A stretch of 64,000 nucleotides of DNA from contig DAOLDD010000004.1 in assembly GCA_035327585.1 (NCBI GenBank), forward strand, positions 1-64,000. The letters are read 5' to 3'. The notes under the pieces are model-generated. The model saw only the letters and a program-made list of their open reading frames with translations. It had not been told where the DNA came from and did not search any database. Origin of the DNA: JAMLJG01 sp035327585. Its GTDB lineage: Bacteria > Verrucomicrobiota > Kiritimatiellia > CAIVKH01. The position numbers and the translations under genes were made by a program. Of the stretch, positions 1 through 7,435 are shown in pieces (position 1 is the stretch's first letter; every line of letters starts with the position of its first letter).

Positions 1-120
1 CTTCGACGCACGGCGTGTTTCTAACTATTCGTGCAATTCAAAGTTGAAGTCAGGAGAGATCGCTCTCGCTCGCGATGTATTCTGGATTCGTCCCCTTTGA
101 CCGCATGGTTCTCGGCGGAT

Positions 121-282
121 CTATCGTTGCTCGGAACTATCTGAGAGAAGGCTGCGCAGTCTGACCCCGGTTTCGCGCAGGCGATGTTCGGTCCAGGCGA
201 GGCGCTGGAATCGCTGTTGCAGCTCGCCGGCGACCAGCGCCTGAACCGCGCGCAGGATGTCCTTTAGTGATCGTAGCCGCAT
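121..282 (-). CDS. Small hypothetical protein (53 aa)
   Basis: A 53-codon frame whose ATG lies inside the 3' end of the upstream minus-strand gene (19-base overlap), the usual layout for translational coupling. The product is predicted mostly helical and rich in Leu and Arg, beginning MRLRSLKDIL, with no signal peptide or membrane segment. I do not recognise a family. It could equally be the remnant of a longer gene, because it stops after 53 residues and nothing recognisable follows to the window edge. Positions 1-120 show no coding signal. Confidence 0.4.
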   Translation of the reverse strand: MRLRSLKDILRAVQALVAGELQQRFQRLAWTEHRLRETGVRLRSLLSDSSEQR

Positions 283-563
283 GAGAGAATAACCTCGCGA
301 CGCTCCTCGCGGGTGAGCAGACCGGCGAAGGGTGCAAAATCCTTGAGTCTGCGCGCCTCCTCGCTTTCATCGCGCAGCAGGTTCAGCAGCTGCTCGAACG
401 CGGCCTTCGATGTCATGGCGTTTAGAATCAGGTCGCGCCATGTTTCCACGCGATGAACGGGCGCGCGCTGGTCCTCAATCCATCGGTGCGCGGTGTTGAG
501 CGCCTCGTGGAGCAGGCTCGGATCGCGCTGCAGTTTGGCGGCGATCAGGGGAAACAAGTTCAT
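264..563 (-). CDS. Conserved-looking small hypothetical protein (99 aa)
   Basis: A 99-residue soluble protein starting MNLFPLIAAKLQ. I chose this ATG because the frame upstream of it runs antisense-like through the neighbouring DinB gene. The sequence is helical, with alternating Leu and charged residues and a C-terminal FAPFAGLLTREERR segment, and looks like a small adaptor or antitoxin-sized protein. It is followed by an overlapping 53-codon frame, so the two are probably co-translated. The function is not known. The 85-base gap to the DinB gene upstream could hold a promoter, but none is clear. Confidence 0.5.
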   Translation of the reverse strand: MNLFPLIAAKLQRDPSLLHEALNTAHRWIEDQRAPVHRVETWRDLILNAMTSKAAFEQLLNLLRDESEEARRLKDFAPFAGLLTREERREVILSCGYDH

Positions 564-648
564 CGCGGCAATTCTGTCACGCCTGCAGGTCGGGGCCGAT
601 ACAAAAATGGCCCGCCTACGCGCTTGGCGCGAGCCCGATGAACGGCAA

Positions 649-1137
649 TCACATGCGCGCCAAATCCACGAGGTCGGTTTCCGGGGTGGGAAATCCGAGC
701 CGCGTAACGATGGCGGAAATCTGGCCGCGATGGTGGGTGCCGTGGTTGAACACGTGCAGCAACGCATCGGCCAGCCGGACCGTGGTCGGCGCGCCGCTCA
801 AGGTGGCGTACGTGAAGGGCGCGTCCAGTTCGGCTTCTGAAAACGATCCCACGAGCGATTCCCACGTTGCGGTGTCGCGGCGGAGCGATTCCGCGAGCGG
901 AGCGAACTCGGATTCCAGTTCATCCGAGAGATGGCGGACCGCGTAGGTGGTCCGCAGGAACCGGGCGCGCCACAGGCGATCCACGAGTAGCAAGTGATTA
1001 AGCGTTCCGTGGATGCTTCGGAAATAGAGCCCGGCATCCGCTTTGCGATCCACATCCGGAATCGGCTCCACGGACTTTAGCACACGATCCGTGGCCCAGT
1101 GGTGATAGCGCGCGTGAGTGATCAGGAGGTCTCTCAT
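649..1137 (-). CDS. DinB/YfiT-family putative metal-dependent protein
   Basis: A 162-residue four-helix-bundle protein of the DinB superfamily, whose members bind a divalent metal with three conserved histidines and act as thiol transferases or hydrolases. The three His-bearing helices are visible: HARYHHWATDRVL near the N-terminus, GTLNHLLLVDRLW in the middle and HVFNHGTHHRGQI near the C-terminus. The ATG at 1137 overlaps the stop of the MocR gene as ATGA, which fixes the start and indicates an operon with it. The substrate is unknown. A role under MocR control is inferred only from the overlap. Confidence 0.8.
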   Translation of the reverse strand: MRDLLITHARYHHWATDRVLKSVEPIPDVDRKADAGLYFRSIHGTLNHLLLVDRLWRARFLRTTYAVRHLSDELESEFAPLAESLRRDTATWESLVGSFSEAELDAPFTYATLSGAPTTVRLADALLHVFNHGTHHRGQISAIVTRLGFPTPETDLVDLARM

Positions 1138-2576
1138 GGCGTTGCTCGTTTCAATTGTTTCTGTGTCAGGTGGCCGAGGATCGTGAGGGCGCGGTCGTGG
1201 CGGGGCGACCACGGTTCGCCGCAGTTGAGGCGGATGAAGTTGCGGAAATTTCCGCGCGCGGAGAAGAGCGGACCGGGCGCGATGCTGATGCGCTCGGCGG
1301 AGGCTTCTTCGTGCAGCCGCACGGCGTCCACGCCGCGCGGAAGTTCCACCCAGAGGACGAGGCCGCCCTGGGGCCGCGTGATGCGAACGCCCTTGGGAAA
1401 GGTCTGGGCGACGGCTTCACTGAGCCGGCTGACCTGCCGCTGCAGGGTCGTGCGGAGACCGCGCAGGTGGTGGTCATAGCCGCCGTTCTGCAGGAATTCG
1501 GCGACGACATAGGCGGGCAGCGTGGCGGACGCGACGCTTGTGCTTCGTTTCACGCGCAGGACCGCTTCACGGTAGCGGCCCGGGGCGATCCAGCCCACGC
1601 GCAGGCCCATCGCAAGCGTCTTCGATACGGATGCGCACATCAGCACAAGGCCCTTGGTGTCGAAGGTCCGGGCCGGGCGCGGGCGGGTGGGGCCAAAATA
1701 TAATTCGCCGTAAATGTCGTCCTCGATGAGCGGGATATCCCGCTTGCCGAGCATCGCCAGCAGCGCCTTCTTGTGCTCCTCGGGCATGAGGCTGCCTTGC
1801 GGGTTGTTAAATTGGGGAATGGCGACGCATGCGGCGATGCGATGGCGGCGGATGGCGCGTTCCAGCGCCTGCAAATCCATGCCTGTTCGGGCGTGGCAGG
1901 GAATCTCGACCGCCTTGAGGCCGAGCACCTCCAGCACCTGTAGGATCCCGAAAAACATCGGCGACTCGATGGCCACCACGTCGCCGGCCTTGCACACCGC
2001 GCGCAGGGCGAGGGTGACCGCCTCCTGGCCACCGGTGGTGATGACCAGGTCGTCGGCCGCCATCGGGCAACCCGCATGCAGGTAGCGCCGGGCAATCGCG
2101 CGGCGCAGGGACTCCGCGCCGGGCGCCATGTCGTAGGCGATGGCGCGCGGGCCGAGGCGACGCGCCTCCGTGGCGGCGAGCCGGTTCAGCTTTTCCCACG
2201 GCAGCAGCGCGGGCGACGGGATGGCCGCGCCCAGATGCACCACATCCTCCCGCGAAGAATCCGTGAAAATCCGCGCGCTTGCGCCGGACAGGCCGATCGG
2301 CGTGGCGGCGCCGGACATGCGCGGCGCATCCGGCTCCGGCAGTTCCTCGGAACGCCGGGGCCGCACGTAGAAGCCGGAACGCGGTCGGGCCTCCAGCCAG
2401 CCCTGGTTCTCCAGCAACATCAGCGCGCTGATCGCCGTGCTCGCGCTCACCTGGTGCTGTTGACGGAGGGAGCGGACGGATGGAGCGCGATCGCCGGGCC
2501 GCAACACGCCCGAGGCCATTGCCTGCTGCAGCGCCCCGGCAATTTGTTCATAGCGAAGTTCGGTGGTTGAACTCAT
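1134..2576 (-). CDS. MocR/PdxR-type GntR regulator with aminotransferase fold
   Basis: A 480-residue one-protein regulator: an N-terminal GntR winged helix-turn-helix (about residues 5-75, ending SGFYVRPRR), a linker, and a fold-type I aminotransferase-like domain. The PLP-binding signature SVSKTLAMGLRVGW carries the Schiff-base lysine, and PQFNNPQGS and IEDDIYGELYF are typical of the family. MocR proteins bind PLP-linked effectors and usually control a divergent gene. Here a DUF2917 gene diverges and an inverted repeat lies between them. A GGAGG ribosome site precedes ATG 2576. The downstream DinB gene is coupled by an ATGA overlap. Confidence 0.92.
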   Translation of the reverse strand: MSSTTELRYEQIAGALQQAMASGVLRPGDRAPSVRSLRQQHQVSASTAISALMLLENQGWLEARPRSGFYVRPRRSEELPEPDAPRMSGAATPIGLSGASARIFTDSSREDVVHLGAAIPSPALLPWEKLNRLAATEARRLGPRAIAYDMAPGAESLRRAIARRYLHAGCPMAADDLVITTGGQEAVTLALRAVCKAGDVVAIESPMFFGILQVLEVLGLKAVEIPCHARTGMDLQALERAIRRHRIAACVAIPQFNNPQGSLMPEEHKKALLAMLGKRDIPLIEDDIYGELYFGPTRPRPARTFDTKGLVLMCASVSKTLAMGLRVGWIAPGRYREAVLRVKRSTSVASATLPAYVVAEFLQNGGYDHHLRGLRTTLQRQVSRLSEAVAQTFPKGVRITRPQGGLVLWVELPRGVDAVRLHEEASAERISIAPGPLFSARGNFRNFIRLNCGEPWSPRHDRALTILGHLTQKQLKRATP

Positions 2577-2634
2577 GTCGAAATCCTCCGTCCTTCCTCC
2601 GCCGGGAGACAGGCACAGCGGCGAATCTCCTCAA

Positions 2635-2669
2635 TCGGTACAGATGATCGTATGCTCATTCTGTACCGG
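2635..2669. promoter_or_regulatory. Putative MocR operator, inverted repeat CGGTACAG/CTGTACCG
   Basis: In the 150-base gap between the divergent MocR and DUF2917 genes, CGGTACAG at 2636-2643 is mirrored exactly by CTGTACCG at 2661-2668, with 17 bases between the arms. The arm centres are 25 bases apart, which fits two faces of the helix and a dimeric regulator. MocR regulators characteristically bind paired repeats next to their own gene. The binding itself is inferred. Confidence 0.6.
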
Positions 2670-2726
2670 TCGCAATCGTTCTTTTCTGAATCTGTTCCTG
2701 TCTGTTGCTTCGTGCAGGATGGAGGC

Positions 2727-3167
2727 ATGAAAACGACATGGAAGGCGCTGTGGGCGCGGGTGCGCGGGATATCGCTGCGCGAGGCGGCCTATGACCTGGC
2801 GCGGGACCGGGCGATGACGCTGTATGCCGTGGATGCGCCGATGCGGTTGCGGGTGGCGCGCGGCCGGGTCTGGGCCACCGGCGAGCGCCTGGCCGGGGAC
2901 GTGCTGCTTTCCGCAGGTGAAGAAGTCTGTGTACCGCGCGGGGCGTCGGTGGTCCTGCAAGGACTGGGCGATGCCTGCGTGTGCTGGTCCGCCGCGCCGC
3001 TTCAGGGATGTGCGAGCAGCGAGACGACCTCGCGCGGGTTGTGGACGATGGCTTGGGCGCCGGCTGCGCAGAGTTCGGCTTCGGGGCGGAAGCCCCAGGT
3101 GGCGCCGACGGCGAACATGCCGGCGGCGCGCGCGGTTTCCATGTCGGTCGCGGTGTCGCCGAGGTAG
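2727..3167 (+). CDS. DUF2917-family small protein
   Basis: A 146-residue frame. Residues 25-95 match the DUF2917 pattern: a short beta-domain with MTLYAVDAPMRLRVARGRVW, then a GDVLLSAGEEV turn and a VVLQGL strand. Genes of this family commonly sit opposite MocR regulators, as here. The start at 2727 has an AGGATGGAGG ribosome site. The last 55 codons run antisense through the 3' end of the convergent HAD phosphatase gene and look non-native (Ser/Ala-rich), so the functional protein may effectively end near residue 95. The biochemical role is unknown. Confidence 0.65.
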   Translation: MKTTWKALWARVRGISLREAAYDLARDRAMTLYAVDAPMRLRVARGRVWATGERLAGDVLLSAGEEVCVPRGASVVLQGLGDACVCWSAAPLQGCASSETTSRGLWTMAWAPAAQSSASGRKPQVAPTANMPAARAVSMSVAVSPR

Positions 3168-3673
3168 AGAACTTCCGCTGGCGGGACGTGCATCAGGTGC
3201 GCGGCCTCAAATGCGCCGGCCGGATTGGGTTTCCGCCCCACGTCATCCCGCTGGCCGAGCACGCAGGCGAACGGCCACGCGGCGAGATAACCCTCGACGC
3301 ACCGGATCGTCATGCGATGCGGTTTATTGGAGAGAATGCCAAGGGTGAGCTTGCGCGCGGCCAGCACATCAAGCATTTCAGGAATGCCGTCGTACGGGCG
3401 GGTGTGCACGTTCCAGCAGCGCTCGTACACCGCGCGGTACTCGGCGAGCCCGGCGCGGATGTCGTCCGGGGCGCGCCGGTCTTCCGGGAACGAACGTTCC
3501 ACCAGCAGCGAAGCGCCTTCGCCGACGAAATAGCGGTAGGCGTCGATCGGATGCGTCGGATAGTCGCGGGCCGCGAGGACGGCGTTCATGGATTCGCCGA
3601 GGTCGCGCAGCGTATCGAGCAGTGTTCCGTCCAAGTCGAAAAGACAGGCGCGAAGGGGATGCGGTTGGTGCAT
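3002..3673 (-). CDS. HAD-family hydrolase, phosphoglycolate phosphatase-like
   Basis: A 223-residue cytosolic phosphatase of the haloacid dehalogenase superfamily. Motif I FDLDGTLLDT (nucleophile Asp12, acid Asp14), motif II LSNKP, the motif III lysine in GRKPNP and motif IV GDTATDMETA are all present, and a helical cap lies between residues 20 and 85. Length and layout match phosphoglycolate phosphatase (Gph), which clears 2-phosphoglycolate, but related phosphatases for pyrophosphate or sugar phosphates look the same, so I give no symbol. The 3' end overlaps the convergent DUF2917 frame by 166 bases. Confidence 0.85.
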   Translation of the reverse strand: MHQPHPLRACLFDLDGTLLDTLRDLGESMNAVLAARDYPTHPIDAYRYFVGEGASLLVERSFPEDRRAPDDIRAGLAEYRAVYERCWNVHTRPYDGIPEMLDVLAARKLTLGILSNKPHRMTIRCVEGYLAAWPFACVLGQRDDVGRKPNPAGAFEAAHLMHVPPAEVLYLGDTATDMETARAAGMFAVGATWGFRPEAELCAAGAQAIVHNPREVVSLLAHP

Positions 3674-3771
3674 GACGGCGAGAGGTACGACAACTTGCGC
3701 CCCGCGTCAACCGAACCCGCCCCGCGTTCCGCCCTCCCCTCCCGTCGACATCAGTCCGTTCAATGGTAGGC

Positions 3772-3819
3772 TGATCAAAAGACACTTATGCGCATATGCG
3801 CATAAGTGTCTTTTGATCA
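3772..3819. repeat. Perfect 48-bp palindrome
   Basis: The 24 bases 3772-3795 are the exact reverse complement of 3796-3819, centred on GCGCATATGCGC, with no spacer. The element is AT-richer than its surroundings. It lies in the 246-base gap between the HAD gene's start and the methyltransferase gene's stop, both on the minus strand. Neither side has a run of T, so it is not a standard intrinsic terminator. It may be a dispersed palindromic repeat or a dimer binding site. The rest of the gap (3674-3771, 3820-3919) shows nothing else. Confidence 0.8.
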
Positions 3820-3919
3820 AGAGGGTGTTGCCCTGTCTGGATATGAGGTTGGGAGGAAATTACAAGAGGTGGCGCCGGTGGGCGCTTCCATGCGTGGGAG
3901 GGAGGCGCGTTGCCGCGGT

Positions 3920-4588
3920 TCAGGGGGCGTGGCCCCACACGAGGACGTGGCGGTCGCTGGGGAGGTCGATGGAGAAGTGGGCGAGTCCCGTGTCGCGGAG
4001 TTGTTGGCGGATCTCATCCGGCTCAAACGCCGCGTGCAGTGAGTGATGGAAATCGCGCCGTAGCTCCGCCGCTTCGCCGGCGGTGTGGAATTCCGTGAGC
4101 CGCCGCGCCTCCTCCGCCGTCGCGGGGCGGCGCAGGTCGGCGATAAAAACCGGTGCGCCGGGCGCGGCCCATTTCCGCACGCTGCGCCAAAGCACGTTCG
4201 GGTCGTGCAGGTGGTGCAGCAGCGAATTGCTGATCACGATGTCGTACCGGGCCTCGGGCAGGGCGCAGTCGGGCAGCATTCCGTGCAGCAACCGAACGCG
4301 GTCGCGCAGGCCGGGATGACGGTGATGACAGATGTCCGCCGCCGCCAGCATCGCCTCGGATCCATCCACGCCGTCGATTCGCCAGCCGGGATACGCCGCG
4401 GCGAACCGGAGCGCGACATCGCCCGGCCCGCAGCCGAGATCCAGGACGCGCGCATTTGTTGGCGCGTCCGGAAACCGCTCGCGGAACAAATCCACGAGCC
4501 GGCTGTGCGGCGCGGCAAAATCCGCCAGCGCGTAGGCCGCTGCCTGCCCGGCTTCCTCCATCAACTCCGGTTCAACGGTGCGTTTCAT
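3920..4588 (-). CDS. Class I SAM-dependent methyltransferase
   Basis: A 222-residue Rossmann-fold methyltransferase. Motif I is VLDLGCGPGDVAL (about residues 48-60), followed by the acidic loop GVDGSEAML, and motif IV YDIVISNSLLHHL is typical of UbiE/Methyltransf_11-type enzymes acting on small molecules. The start at 4588 is favoured by an AAGGAG site 4-5 bases upstream; longer in-frame starts would run into the divergent gene. It diverges from the eboD/eboE operon across a 49-base gap, so it might modify the same metabolite. That link is inference. Confidence 0.85.
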   Translation of the reverse strand: MKRTVEPELMEEAGQAAAYALADFAAPHSRLVDLFRERFPDAPTNARVLDLGCGPGDVALRFAAAYPGWRIDGVDGSEAMLAAADICHHRHPGLRDRVRLLHGMLPDCALPEARYDIVISNSLLHHLHDPNVLWRSVRKWAAPGAPVFIADLRRPATAEEARRLTEFHTAGEAAELRRDFHHSLHAAFEPDEIRQQLRDTGLAHFSIDLPSDRHVLVWGHAP

Positions 4589-4595
4589 TTGCTCC

Positions 4596-4626
4596 TTGGT
4601 GCAATTCGTTCCGGGCATGGTACAAT
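4596..4626 (+). promoter_or_regulatory. Possible promoter for the eboD-uraH operon
   Basis: TTGGTG at 4596-4601 and TACAAT at 4621-4626 are separated by 19 bases, one or two more than ideal. The expected transcription start would fall only a few bases before the ATG at 4638, which has no ribosome site, so the first gene may be read from a nearly leaderless transcript. This is a pattern match only. Confidence 0.3.
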
Positions 4627-4637
4627 TCCACGCTGTC

Positions 4638-5807
4638 ATGACAACGACTGACCAACTGCTCCAACAGATTTCCGTGCCGTTCGAGTATCCGGTGGTGTTC
4701 ACGCGCGCGCTGTTCGATCCGGGCAATCCGATTCTCGTCGATGTCATCCGGCGCAAGGGCGAGCCGCGACGGCATCGCGTGCTGGCGCTGATCGATGGCG
4801 GGGTGGCGAAGGCGCGACCCGGGTTGTCGGCGGAAATTCAGGCGTATGCCGCCGCACATGCGGAGTACATCGAACTGGTCCAGCCGCCGCGCGTCGTGTC
4901 CGGCGGCGAAAGCGTGAAGAATGATCTCATGGGGCTGGCGGGCCTCATCAATACGATGGTGGAGCGCCGGCTGTGCCGCCACTCGTACGTCCTCGTGATC
5001 GGCGGCGGCGCGGTGCTCGATGCGATTGGGTTTGCCTCCGCGCTGGTGCATCGCGGGTTGCGGCTGATCCGCGTCCCGACCACCGTGCTCGCGCAGTGCG
5101 ACAGTGGGGTGGGGGTGAAAAACGCGATCAATCTCAACGGGGTGAAGAACCTCGTCGGCACGTTCGCGCCGCCATTCGCCGTGCTGAACGACTACGACTT
5201 CCTGCGCACCCTGCCGGAACGTGGCTGGACGGACGGCATCGCCGAGGCGTTTAAGGTGGCGGTGATCAAGGACCGCGAGTTCTTCGATTGGCTCAAAACG
5301 AACGCGCCCGCTCTGCGCGCCCGCGACGAGGCTGCGATGGAGCATCTCGTCCGCCGCTGCGCCGAGCTGCACATGGAGCACATCCGCGCGCACGGCGACC
5401 CGTTTGAATTCGGTACGGCGCGCCCGCTCGATTTCGGACACTGGTCCGCGCACCGGCTGGAGGCGATGTCGAACTACAAGGTCAGCCACGGCCACGCGGT
5501 CGCGATCGGACTCGCGCTCGACGCCGCGTACGCCGTCGCGCAGGGCTGGCTGGACGCGGCGGAGTTCGATGCGCTCTACGAGGGGCTCGTCACCTGCGGC
5601 TTCACCCTCTGGCACGAGCTGCTGGAGCGGAGTCGCGGCGGCGAACTGGACCTCCTGCGCGGCCTGCACGAATTCCGTGAACACCTCGGCGGCGAGCTTT
5701 CACTCACCATGCCGAAGGGCCTCGGCGCGTCGCACGAAGTCGGCGAGGTGGACCACGCGCTGATCGCCCACGCCGTTGCCCGGTTGAAGTCGCTCGCACA
5801 CGCATGA
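4638..5807 (+). CDS. eboD: EboD: 3-dehydroquinate-synthase-like sugar phosphate cyclase
   Basis: A 389-residue member of the dehydroquinate synthase/2-epi-5-epi-valiolone synthase superfamily, which cyclises sugar phosphates with NAD and a metal. Family marks are VIGGGAVLDAIGFASA for the nucleotide site, NAINLNGVKNLVGTF for the substrate-binding Lys/Asn segment, and candidate metal ligands in GIAEAFK, DFGHWSAHR and SHGHAVAIGL. The immediate neighbour is a clear EboE, which identifies it as the EboD subtype rather than AroB. EboD is part of the Ebo set linked in cyanobacteria to moving metabolite precursors to the periplasm. The stop overlaps the eboE start as ATGA. Confidence 0.85.
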   Translation: MTTTDQLLQQISVPFEYPVVFTRALFDPGNPILVDVIRRKGEPRRHRVLALIDGGVAKARPGLSAEIQAYAAAHAEYIELVQPPRVVSGGESVKNDLMGLAGLINTMVERRLCRHSYVLVIGGGAVLDAIGFASALVHRGLRLIRVPTTVLAQCDSGVGVKNAINLNGVKNLVGTFAPPFAVLNDYDFLRTLPERGWTDGIAEAFKVAVIKDREFFDWLKTNAPALRARDEAAMEHLVRRCAELHMEHIRAHGDPFEFGTARPLDFGHWSAHRLEAMSNYKVSHGHAVAIGLALDAAYAVAQGWLDAAEFDALYEGLVTCGFTLWHELLERSRGGELDLLRGLHEFREHLGGELSLTMPKGLGASHEVGEVDHALIAHAVARLKSLAHA

Positions 5808-6970
5808 TCGATGCCTCGTCCCATCTCACGTATTGCCTCAACATTCATCCCGGCGAGTCGTGGGTGGAGCAAGAGGCCGCCATTCGCCGGCATGCGTGTG
5901 CGGTCCGGGACCGGGTGGCGGGTGGGCGCCCGTTTGGACTCGGGTTGCGCCTGAGCGCGGCATCAGTGCGCACGCTGTCGGAGCCCGCGGTTCTTGCGGC
6001 GTTTCGCGCGTTGTTGGACCGCGAGGGGTTGTATGCCTTCACGATCAATGGATTTCCCTACGGCGCATTCCATGCCACGCGCGTGAAGGAGGCGGTGTAT
6101 CGCCCTGATTGGCGCACGGCGGAGCGGCTCGCGTACACCTGCCAAATGGCCGATGTGCTGGCGGCATTGCTGCCCGACGGCGTGGAGGGGAGCATCAGCA
6201 CGGTGCCGGTGGGGTTTGGCGCTGATTTCGCGGACGCCGCAGCGCGCGCACAGGCGGCGGATCGCTTGGTCGACGCCGCGCGGCATCTGGCGGCGATCGA
6301 GGCGCGAACCGGTCGCCTGCTCCACCTCGGCCTGGAACCGGAACCGGCCTGCGTGCTGGAGACCTGCGACGATGCGCTCGGATTCTTTGCGCTGTTGCAG
6401 GATCGCGCGGGACGCGATGCGGAACTCGTGCGCCGGCACGTCGGCATCTGTTTCGACACCTGCCATGTGGCACTCGCGTTTGAGGAGCTTGCCACGACAT
6501 GGCGGCGCTATCGCGCCGCCGGCATCCGGATCTCCAAGGTGCAGTTGAGCGCCGCGCTCGAGGTACGCGGTCCCGCGCCCGCGGCGCTGGCCGCCTTCGT
6601 CGAGCCGGTGTACCTGCACCAGGTGCGCATGCGCCGCCGCGGCGGCGCGGCGGCGGCGTGGCTGGACCTGCCCGACGCCCTCGCGGCGTGGCCCGATGAC
6701 GCGGATACGACGCGCGTCCATTTTCATGTGCCGCTGTTCTGGTCGGGTGACGGGGCGTTGCAGCCCACCACCCACACGCTGGACGATCCCTTTCGGGCCT
6801 GTCTGCGCGACGGGTCGTGCGCGCACCAGGAAATCGAAACCTACACATTCGACGTGCTCCCGCCGGAGTTGCGCGCGGGCGGTGTTGTGGATAGCATTTG
6901 TTCGGAGTATCGTTGGGTTGCGGCGGCATTGCTGCCACCCGAGGGAGATCAGCATGCGTGCCAAAGCTAA
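5804..6970 (+). CDS. eboE: EboE: metabolite traffic protein, TIM-barrel type
   Basis: A 388-residue protein with the opening typical of EboE (LTYCLNIHPGESW), followed by FGLGLRLSA, FTINGFPYGAFH and VYRPDWRTAERL, and a sugar-phosphate-isomerase-like barrel with HVGICFDTCHVAL. EboE works with EboD and other Ebo proteins; its chemistry is not settled. No eboA, eboB, eboC or eboF is seen nearby, so this is a reduced pair. The start overlaps eboD (ATGA), and the last 17 bases overlap the hicB gene. Confidence 0.88.
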   Translation: MIDASSHLTYCLNIHPGESWVEQEAAIRRHACAVRDRVAGGRPFGLGLRLSAASVRTLSEPAVLAAFRALLDREGLYAFTINGFPYGAFHATRVKEAVYRPDWRTAERLAYTCQMADVLAALLPDGVEGSISTVPVGFGADFADAAARAQAADRLVDAARHLAAIEARTGRLLHLGLEPEPACVLETCDDALGFFALLQDRAGRDAELVRRHVGICFDTCHVALAFEELATTWRRYRAAGIRISKVQLSAALEVRGPAPAALAAFVEPVYLHQVRMRRRGGAAAAWLDLPDALAAWPDDADTTRVHFHVPLFWSGDGALQPTTHTLDDPFRACLRDGSCAHQEIETYTFDVLPPELRAGGVVDSICSEYRWVAAALLPPEGDQHACQS

Positions 6971-7196
6971 ACCGTTGTCCTGTCGCGTCATTGTCGAGAA
7001 GCATCGCGATGGATATGTAGCCTATCCGCTTGGGCTCAAGGGCGTATGCGTGGCGCAAGGCGACAGTTATGAAGAAGCGCTCGAGTCGGTAAAATCGGCC
7101 ATCCGTTTCCATGTTGAAACATTTGGCAAGGAAGTGCTGAGCGAGAGCACTTCCGTTCTGGAAGCCTTTGTCGCCGAAACTGCATTCGCTGTTTGA
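6954..7196 (+). CDS. hicB: HicB-family antitoxin
   Basis: An 80-residue HicB-type partial RNase H-fold protein. It has the expected core: a charged first strand (CRVIVEKHRDGYVAYPL), a glycine turn (GLKGVCVAQGDSYEEALESVKSAI) and a following helix. It lacks a C-terminal DNA-binding domain, so it is the short form. The start at 6954 is chosen for the AGGGAG site just upstream and overlaps the end of eboE. The stop overlaps the hicA start by one base (TGATG). The gene order, antitoxin before toxin, is the reverse of E. coli. Confidence 0.82.
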   Translation: MRAKAKPLSCRVIVEKHRDGYVAYPLGLKGVCVAQGDSYEEALESVKSAIRFHVETFGKEVLSESTSVLEAFVAETAFAV

Positions 7197-7435
7197 TGAG
7201 CAGATTTCCGACAGATGCGCCCAAACGGCGTGTCGTGCGTGCGCTGGAATCTCTCGGATTCCAAATGGTACGCGAGAGGGAGCACATTGCGATGGTGCGT
7301 CCTAATCCGGATGGTTCTCGAACGCCGCTGACCATGCCCAATCACCGCGTGTTGAAGTCCTCAACGCTGCGCGCCATTTGTCTCCAGTCCGGCATATCCA
7401 GAGAATCTTTTATGAAGGCCTTTCAAGATTCATGA
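7196..7435 (+). CDS. hicA: HicA-family mRNA interferase toxin
   Basis: A 79-residue double-stranded-RNA-binding-fold toxin: VVRALESLGFQMVREREHIAMVRP contains the conserved catalytic-type histidine (His30), and LTMPNHRVLKSSTLRAICLQSGIS matches the rest of the family. HicA cleaves translated mRNA and is neutralised by HicB. The start is the ATG at 7196 overlapping the hicB stop. The stop overlaps the allB start as ATGA at 7432-7435, so the toxin is embedded in a metabolic operon. Confidence 0.85.
   Translation: MSRFPTDAPKRRVVRALESLGFQMVREREHIAMVRPNPDGSRTPLTMPNHRVLKSSTLRAICLQSGISRESFMKAFQDS

Noticed and set aside
1..120. Gene at the left edge
   Set aside because: No open frame with coding character reaches the edge; only a short AT/GC mixed stretch is present.
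3772..3819. Rho-independent terminator
   Set aside because: The palindrome is perfect, but no run of T follows on either strand and the hairpin would have no proper loop.
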